Shown one piece after another: positions 56,945 to 64,000 of a stretch of 64,000 nt of DNA. Location of the stretch: NCBI RefSeq assembly GCF_021730395.1, contig NC_069371.1, positions 70,772,001 to 70,836,000 of the forward strand, written 5' to 3'. The translations under genes were made by a program, and so were the position numbers. The notes beneath the pieces are model-generated. The model was not told where the DNA came from. It saw only the letters and a program-made list of their open reading frames with translations, and made no database searches. The DNA is from Mercenaria mercenaria (Eukaryota; Mollusca; Bivalvia; Venerida; Veneridae). Within the stretch, counting starts at the first letter, position 1. Each line of letters starts with the position of its first letter.

Positions 56945-57900
56945 CTTTTAAACGTGCCCAAGACTCAGTTTTAATACATTTTCTGGTTATTCTTGGTCAT
57001 AAGAAACGTTCCATTTTGCTATTATAAAAATAGAATTCGGCTAGGCCGGTGCTAGGGGGCATAAGTGATTTTACACATTGTATGCCCTCTCATTTAAATA
57101 TTCAATTAAACCGAGCTTCCAGTATGTGTTGTTTGCTTCCATAGGAACTGATTAACAAAGGTTATTGACGCCACGTTTTATCTTGTTATCTGCTTATATC
57201 TGGTTATATTGCCAATAAATGTTTTTTTTTTCCACAGCATGCACTCTTATTCATTGAAAGACTTTTTCATGCCTTTCTGATGAATTCAATTTCCGACCTC
57301 ATATAGTGTTATTTCTAGAGCGACGCAGCGGGGCGCCCCGCCCTGCCCTTTTTAACTGCCGCCACGCTGCCCTTAAAATGCCCCCTCTTGCCTTTGATCT
57401 TCTGCTAAATCCCGCCCTTTATCCTGTAGACATGCCTCGCCGATTTTTTGATCAGCGAATGCACATAGTCGGCGAGAATCAATGGAGTGTTAAACTTAAT
57501 CGATAAAGAGTACTGATCCTTTGTACTGTCAAAATGGCGCTAATTAATGAATTGCCCGTAAGCGACAGCTGATTACCGAGCACGTGAAAAGCGCCCTGTA
57601 CGATTTCTTCATGCAAGCCTTAAATTAGACCATTGTTTAATATAAATCAATGCAGTCTAATCCTACCGTAATTTCAACTGGAAAAAAGCACAAATTTGAT
57701 GAATTTCTAAATCAAAATTAAGTTAAGAATGTCCGTTCACGATTCTAATTACACCCGATGTCGTATGCAATTTTTCCATAATTCCTTCGAAAAAAACTGA
57801 CTATCAACATATTTTTTATGGTAAGTAACATCAAAATTTAAATTAACTATCTCTGGCTATGACTCATAAGAAAACGAAACTAAACATTTGCCATAAAATC
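56945..57900. other. Intergenic with a GC-rich patch
   Basis: 57315-57430 is unusually GC-rich for the window (GGGGCGCCCCGCCCTGCCC). A 66-codon open frame crosses it without family resemblance. No gene called. Confidence 0.35.
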
Positions 57901-57901
57901 T

Positions 57902-58455
57902 TAAAATAGAGAAAAGTGGAAAATTCACAGATCGCTCAACACGACAAAAACAAAAATGTTGCAGGCTCGGTTTGACTGAGCCTGTTCATGGACGGCAGTG
58001 GAAATGCATGCTACCGTCCACGCCCTCTAGCCTCGGTTTGAGCAGAACTCAACATTTACACATGCTAAAAGTACGAAAAAGAATTTAGAGACATCCGCAG
58101 ATGTATTCAAACAGCGGTGCACATGGAACCTTCAATGATACACGTGTTGAGGCGTGTAATTCCATGAAGAGCGGCGTTTGGTCCCAGATAAAGTAGAGGG
58201 TTTGCTCAAAACGAGAAAACAATGGGCAGAACTAAACAAACTGGAATTTAGGAAGGAGATTTGAGGTTATGGAGCCTGCGTATCACAGGAACTGTGAAAA
58301 GACAAAATTAAAAAGCAGGCACCATATCCAAGGGGTGATTACACAATACCCTAGGCTATGAAAGCGGGAGTATTGGAACCACCCAGGCCGAAATGGTCAT
58401 GTTGAGAAACTAAACAGTACCAATAACACGACATAAAGGTCGTACCACTTAAAAA
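57902..58455 (-). mobile_element. Partial inverted copy of the TRIM-like fossil
   Basis: 57902-58074 is the reverse complement of the 175-bp terminal repeat of 23929-24721 (GTTGAGTTCTGCTCAAACC, GACGGTAGCATGCATTTCC). 58075-58455 matches the interior (ACATCCGCAGATGTATTC, CCATATCCAAGGGGTGATTAC, AGAAACTAAACAGTACC). The outer terminal repeat is absent. It is more diverged than the two repeats of the other copy are from each other. Confidence 0.75.
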
Positions 58456-58459
58456 CGCA

Positions 58460-61109
58460 CCTCAAAATAACTGTATTATTTTGTATTTCCATAATGGTAA
58501 TTATACATGATTTGCATGAAAATAAAAGATATACAAGGATTTAGTTAAACTTAAGGACAAGACTGTTCCCAGTTTTAATCCGCGGCCACCCACAAGTGTG
58601 GAATGTGGTTGAGCTGTTAGACCATGTGATTATTATATAATACATCCTGAAAATGCAACACTGTTTGATTACTGAACTATTTACGAAGTATTAATGATTA
58701 ATTAAAAAGTGCCATAAACATTATTTTATCATAATTGTCTACATATTATATTTTGAGTTTAACTGACATGCAGGTTAGACATACATTTTGGACCTGTGAG
58801 ATCTTTTAACAGTGTAAGAAGGCGAAAAATCTCGTACTTGACAGTTTTGGTTATATGTTTTAGTTTCTATTTACTTTGACATCAAATCTTGCTCCAGCAA
58901 TAAATATCTTAAAAATTAGCTTAAGTTGTGATCTTTTCTTACCACTCCGCAGTTATATTCTCCATTATATTACATTAAACATGCGTATTTGCTTTGCTTT
59001 TTCAATTTGTAAACACATTTCTCTTCGGAAGTTTAAGAAAATCCTTTCTTCCTTGAACATTACATCAGGGGGTTTAAAATGTGTTTGAATCGTATCCAGA
59101 AAGATTAGTAGGCAAATGCTGGTAATTGTGACAGGTGATATTCATTTTGAGACGATCCCCAGTTTTTCAAAATAGTTGACCCGATAATGACGTAAGTACT
59201 CCGCTACAAGCTTAAAGCATAGCATGGAATGGTGACAAATTACTTTTTAGTAGTAAGTTAAACTGTTTATGGTCGTTGAGAGGAACTATTAACCTCCAAG
59301 TTGAACACGTTTGAAACTGATGAATCATGAATGCATATAAACACAAACTACAATTTATCGGCAATACGTCTGTATTTTTTTAGTTCTGAAACTTGTTTTG
59401 TAGCTAAAATTCAAAATACAAAAAATTGTCATGTCTCTGTGCAGTTTATTACAGCTTTAATCTAAAAAGTAAGTCCAACTATTTGCACTACTTTCTACAA
59501 CATCTATCATTGTCAGTGCACAAACGTTCAATCTATGACATGATCAAATTCCGGTTGTCTGTATTAATCACAGGCAATGCAGTCTGAACACTAAAATTAA
59601 TCTTGGACTACAATAGGCGCAATATTTTTTTGGGTTAAACAATAATACATATCAACAAATCAGATGATATGAAAATTCATGTTATCTTTTCTTACCTCGC
59701 ACCTAGTATGATATCTTTAAAGCTGCTTTCCACACTCTACTTGTACGTGGTCAAATAATTCTGGTTTCAATAGTAAAACATTGATAATTGTTATATTCGG
59801 CGTATTTTTAAAGATTTCAATGGTAAACTACAAACTGTCGTCGACAATACTTAGAAGTTATAAGATAACCACGTTTTGGCCAACAGTAACAGAAACAGCG
59901 GGAACACCGTTTGCAGACACTAACGTTTATTGGTCGACGGAGCTTAAAATGTGCATCACAGGTTCCTTTTCAGGGAATATATGATACAATTCATCATACA
60001 TCATTTTACAGATATTTAAAGATATTTACTGTCTTTCATAATGGCCCAGGTTTTTATCTTCTAGCTTACGTCTTCTATGAAAAATGCCGTTAGAAGTACT
60101 TTCCCCAAACGTTGCATTGTCAAGCATTTGAAAGACAATATAAATATACAGTAAGTGGGGTCATATTCCCTGGCATAGTAATTGTTTGTTCTTCATTATG
60201 TTCACTAACGACGTTTCTCCCTTGACAGCTACATACAAAATTGATTAATACACCCTATTCATTCTCAAAGTATGCGCGTTGCCCTACATGCATTTAAAAG
60301 AAATTAACATCACGTTTAAATTCATGTATAATAAATTGTGTCACATTCCCTGGCAGTTTGTCTTTAAGCTGTTGAATATACGCCCAACGAACATTTACAT
60401 TGCATATAAGGCCGTATATTAGAATATTCGACATTAAGTACCGAATTTCTTTACCCAGATACCTTACTGTGCGCTAGGGCAGCCACTGTGTTACTGTTTG
60501 CCAGCTAAGTGTGCGCTCTTTTGATTATCATAGTCTACTTTCAATTTCACATTCTAAAAATAGGTTTCGGTACTCCAAGGAAAATAAGTGATTACAAAGT
60601 AACAAAGTGGAATTTAGATAAAATAATTGATATTTGCATAGTCTGAAACCATAAAGAAAATATAGAGAAATGATAAGATTGCTTGCGATTCTATGGAAAG
60701 TAGCTTTAAATAAATCCACCACATAGGAGGAACCCAAGAATGACATTGTTATTTAAAATAACTGTAAAAGCCCACGTGACTGTTCTAAATATATTTCCAG
60801 CGTATCAAATATTACATAATTGTGTTCATGACTTGGGAATAAAGGGTAAGATATATTTTTTCTTTGATATATGATAATAAACACACAATTCAATATAGGA
60901 GTAGCAGGGGTCGGCCGTTCGGACCCCAATGTAGTCGAACCTAGAAGCGATAGTACTAAATTGTCAGAAGTAGTATCACTTTTTTGTCAATTGTTATCTC
61001 CTTTGAAAAACTGGCAGCCACTTTTGGTGAGCAAAAACTAGGAAACGTATAGAGACACTTGTAAAATGCTTCACACATAATAGACTACATGTATATAATA
61101 AATTATGTG

Positions 61110-61110
<1 letters not shown>
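58460..61110. other. Intergenic, nothing recognised
   Basis: AT-rich. A 67-codon frame at 59781-59984 shows no family resemblance. No tandem or inverted repeat noticed. Confidence 0.4.

Positions 61111-61116
<6 letters not shown>

Positions 61117-61145
<29 letters not shown>
61117..61145. repeat. Poly-A tract (29 nt)
   Basis: An uninterrupted run of 29 A, preceded by CAATTT. No retroposon body was recognised upstream. Confidence 0.9.
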
Positions 61146-61257
61146 CAGATATTTACGAATACGGCGATCAGAAGACTAAATCTTGGCTATGTAAAAATGT
61201 CAGTAGTATTAAGTTTTGATGTATGAATATTGTGAATATGCTTTTAAAAGAGAATTA

Positions 61258-61925
61258 GATTTTTTGCTCGACTATTCAAATAATAGGCAGAGCTATTGGA
61301 CTAACCCATGCGTAGGCGTCCGCGTCGGCGTCCGCGTCTCTGATGAACTGATTTATATTGTACAGGTTCCATAACTAATTTTGCTTTTTTACAAAATTAT
61401 GCCCATTTTCCACTAAGAAATTTTTGTTAATGTTTTATATGTAAGCTGGTATCTCAGTACCCACTAATAGAGTGGATTGAAATGTCATACACTTGTTCAC
61501 TGTGATGATCTGACATGCATGCAATGCACAGGTTCTATAACTTTATTTTGCATTTTTTAAATATATTCACCTTTTTTGACTTAGCAATTCTTAGTCAAGT
61601 TTTTGTATGTAAGCTGGCATCTCTGTACCCACTAAATGGAAATGGATTTGCAAGTTTTAAAAATTATGCCCATTTTTAACCTTTTTGTTCATTCAATTGA
61701 CAATGATGTTGAATATAATGGAGCGTTTATATTGTTAATATACTTTTCGTACAATTTATCTTCTGAATGAGCTCATTATTACTTGCACAGGTTTTGGTGC
61801 GTAGTACAAATATGTACGATGTATATTAAGTTTTATCGATCATATCAGTGTTTATCTTGTCGCGCGGGCAAACAAGAAATTGCCCAAGGCGAAACAGAAG
61901 AAAATCTGTTGTTCATCCGCGTGGT
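61258..61925 (+). repeat. Mollusc interspersed repeat with 168-bp units
   Basis: It starts TTTTTTGCTCGACTATTCAAA and carries GGCGTCCGCGTCGGCGTCC, then units marked by TATGTAAGCTGG(T/C)ATCTC at about 61440 and 61608. The distal end contains GCGCGGGCAAACAAGAAATTG. Probably another non-autonomous element with a central array; class not determined. Confidence 0.55.
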
Positions 61926-61929
61926 TCGA

Positions 61930-62560
61930 GTAATGACATATTCAACATTATATTTATATACATATAATTGTTTTTGTACAATTCATCATGCGTTTCAAAA
62001 CCTAATATAAATATATATCAGGTTCATAGACAGCATGATGAACTGTAAACAAATGAATTATTTAGTATTTAACACCTTAAGTATCCAATTCATCTGGCCT
62101 TCTTAGGACTGCTTTCGCAGTGAAATAGTGTAACGGTAACAGCAGATTTCTTATACGAGATAAAGTGACAAAATTATATTCAGAAAACTACTTTAACCTC
62201 ATTTTTATATTACCCAACAAACTTTCACAAATAATATTCTGTAGTTGAAGCTAGCTCATGATAACGTATATCGTTAAACATACTACTTTAGAACTCGAAT
62301 TGTAATATATTATCTTAAAAGGTCAGATGTACTAAACATTGTACAAACAAATTTTGACATAAACTTGACTGACACAAGTCGAGTATTAAGCTCGCATATT
62401 GGCCTGTTATGTAAACGTTAAATATTTCTAAATTTGTACGCTCATTTGAAAATAGTTTTGATGGCATTGACAAATTATTGATGGGTTTTCGTGATAAAGA
62501 GTCTTACTCAATAAATGTATAGGGAAATAACTTTTACGGGCATCACAATTATATTATTGG
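61930..62560. other. Intergenic, nothing recognised
   Basis: AT-rich sequence without gene or repeat. Confidence 0.4.
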
Positions 62561-62564
62561 AAAA

Positions 62565-63586
62565 CTAGAAGATGCTTTTGTAGAAAAGCGCATGTCTGAC
62601 CCAATGCATAATTGTATCGGCAAGATGTCGATAGGGGACAGGGGTGATATTTTTGGGCCTAGTAGTTCTCAAGTTATTACTTGTGTTCAGGCCCATGTGA
62701 CCTTGACCTTTGATCAAGTGAACCCTAAAATCAATAGGGGCCATTCACTTTGCATGTCCAACCATCCTCTTAAATTTCAGCATTCTGTGTCAAGTGATTC
62801 TTAAGTTATTCATTGGAAAGAGTTTTCCATGTTTACCTGTGATCTTGACCTTTGACAGAATGACGCCAAAAACACTAGAGATCATCTACTTTGTAAGTCC
62901 TACCATTCTACGAAGTTTGAACGTTCTCGGTTAAGTGGTTCGTTCTCAAGTTTTTGACCAGAAATGGATTTCCATTTTCTGTCCTCTGCAACCTTGACCT
63001 TTAATAGTGTGACCCCAAAACCAATAGAAGGCATCTACTTTGCATGTCCAATTAGTCTATGAAGTTTTAACATTCTGGGTCTAGTTGTGATCAAGTTACT
63101 TATCGAAAATGATTTTACATGTTCAGACCCCTGTGACCTTGACCTTAAATAGAGTGACTCAAATATCAATAGGGGTCATCTACTCTGCATGTCCAATCAT
63201 TCTGAGAAGTTTCAACATTCTGGGTCAAATGGTTCTCAAGTTATTGATCAGAAATAATTTTCCTTGTTCAAGTCCCTTTGACCTTGACTTTTAACAGAGT
63301 GACCCCAAAATTGATAGGGGTCATCTACTCTGCATAACCAATCATCCTATGAATTTCAATATTCTGGGCCAAGTGGTTCTCAAGTTATTGATCGGAAATG
63401 GTTTTCCATGTTCAGGCCCCTGTGACCTTGACCTTTAACAGAGTGACTCCCACATCAATAGGTGTGATCTACTCCGGCAGCTTTGCCACTCTTTAAAAAT
63501 TCTAGGTCAAATGGTAATTGATCGAAGTGTGACGTACGGACGGACAGAGCAAAAATAATATGTCTCCCCCGGTGGGGGAAGACATA
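62565..63586 (-). mobile_element. Helentron-like non-autonomous element with about 145-bp minisatellite, copy C
   Basis: Left end CTAGAAGATGCTTTTGTAG and GCGCATGTCTGAC; right end ATATGTCTCCCCCGG and GGGGGAAGACATA. The array of GTGACCTTGACCTTT units matches copy A (44994-45996), and the segment before the right end, GTGACGTACGGACGGACAG, is also shared. More diverged between units than copy A, hence probably older. Confidence 0.78.
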
Positions 63587-63589
63587 ATA

Positions 63590-64000
63590 ATGTGTTGTAA
63601 TTTGTGTTTTCTACTAAATTCATATTAGGCAAGATCAATATTTAGTTGACCTTTGCTTTTCTTTCTTGAAACAGTCCTTTTGAAACCGGGCAGATTTACA
63701 CAAAGAGCATTGAAGAATTCTCTCTTAAAAGGCTCGCCCTTGCATATTAAGGATTTTTTGTTTCATTTGTAGCATGGACATATTATCTGTCACCGAGTAT
63801 AAACCAGACAATGGTAAAAATGTAACATATGGTTTTCTCAAAAGTGAAAGAAACATATTAATTAGTTTTTAATTTTACCTTTACTATTTTTTCTTCGACT
63901 TTTCTGAAAGATGGTGCCAGTAATGTTACCAGGTGTGCTCTGATCAATGACTTCTATAACTTATTCAATTTAACATTTTTCTTCTTTCTCTTCAGCAAAT
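63590..64000. other. Window end, nothing recognised
   Basis: No gene or repeat recognised. A splice-acceptor-like pyrimidine tract (TTTTTCTTCTTTCTCTTCAG) ends at 63996, so an exon could begin at the window edge on the plus strand. Confidence 0.3.

Noticed and set aside
59781-60093. Overlapping short plus-strand frames that might be an exon
   Set aside because: No family resemblance, no convincing acceptor-donor pair and no neighbouring exons.

Overview
The window looks like nuclear DNA of a marine bivalve mollusc, most likely a heterodont (clam-type) species. Evidence: AT-rich, intron-bearing sequence; sarcoplasmic calcium-binding proteins (SCP) of the bivalve type; one member of a receptor family that is greatly expanded in bivalves (somatomedin-B-like cysteine cluster plus Methuselah/secretin-type ectodomain); and a dense load of mollusc-type repeats (V/RUDI-like SINEs, long palindromic MITEs, Helentron-like elements with central minisatellites, a Penelope-like element and a DIRS/Ngaro-like retroelement). 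No prokaryotic features, CRISPR arrays, rRNA genes or convincing functional tRNA genes were seen.

Layout. 1-3 kb: no recognisable gene. 3-16.5 kb: a minus-strand cluster of SCP genes, made of a decayed exon-2 relic (about 3.0-3.4 kb), an intact two-coding-exon gene encoding 180 aa (6.9-8.0 kb), and a second intact gene encoding 182 aa (12.1-13.3 kb) with a likely TATA-driven 5'UTR exon at 16.5 kb. Both genes share the same phase-2 intron position after codon 33. 17-29 kb: repeats only, including several palindromic MITEs, a miniature element with 175-bp direct terminal repeats (23.9-24.7 kb) and a 5'-truncated Penelope-like element (27.6-28.3 kb). 30.2-35.8 kb: three plus-strand exons of the receptor-type ectodomain gene; the reading frame ends exactly where a palindromic repeat begins, before any seven-helix domain. 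36-40 kb: minisatellites and AT-rich DNA. 41-48.6 kb: a broken minus-strand DIRS/Ngaro-like fossil (gag, RT/RNase H, tyrosine recombinase, SGNH hydrolase) carrying four later insertions, one of them itself containing an insertion. 49-64 kb: SINEs, further minisatellite-bearing elements, and two relics of SCP coding exon 1 (52.6 and 53.8 kb) inside a diverged duplicated segment, showing that the SCP cluster once extended about 40 kb further.

Functionally, the two intact SCP genes are calcium buffers or their diverged relatives. The first keeps one canonical EF-hand loop; the second has lost the acidic ligands at the corresponding loop. The receptor-like gene is unrelated to them. Most of the remaining window is transposon-derived, and nested insertions give a relative order of activity: DIRS first, then a hAT-like palindrome, then a Helentron-like element.
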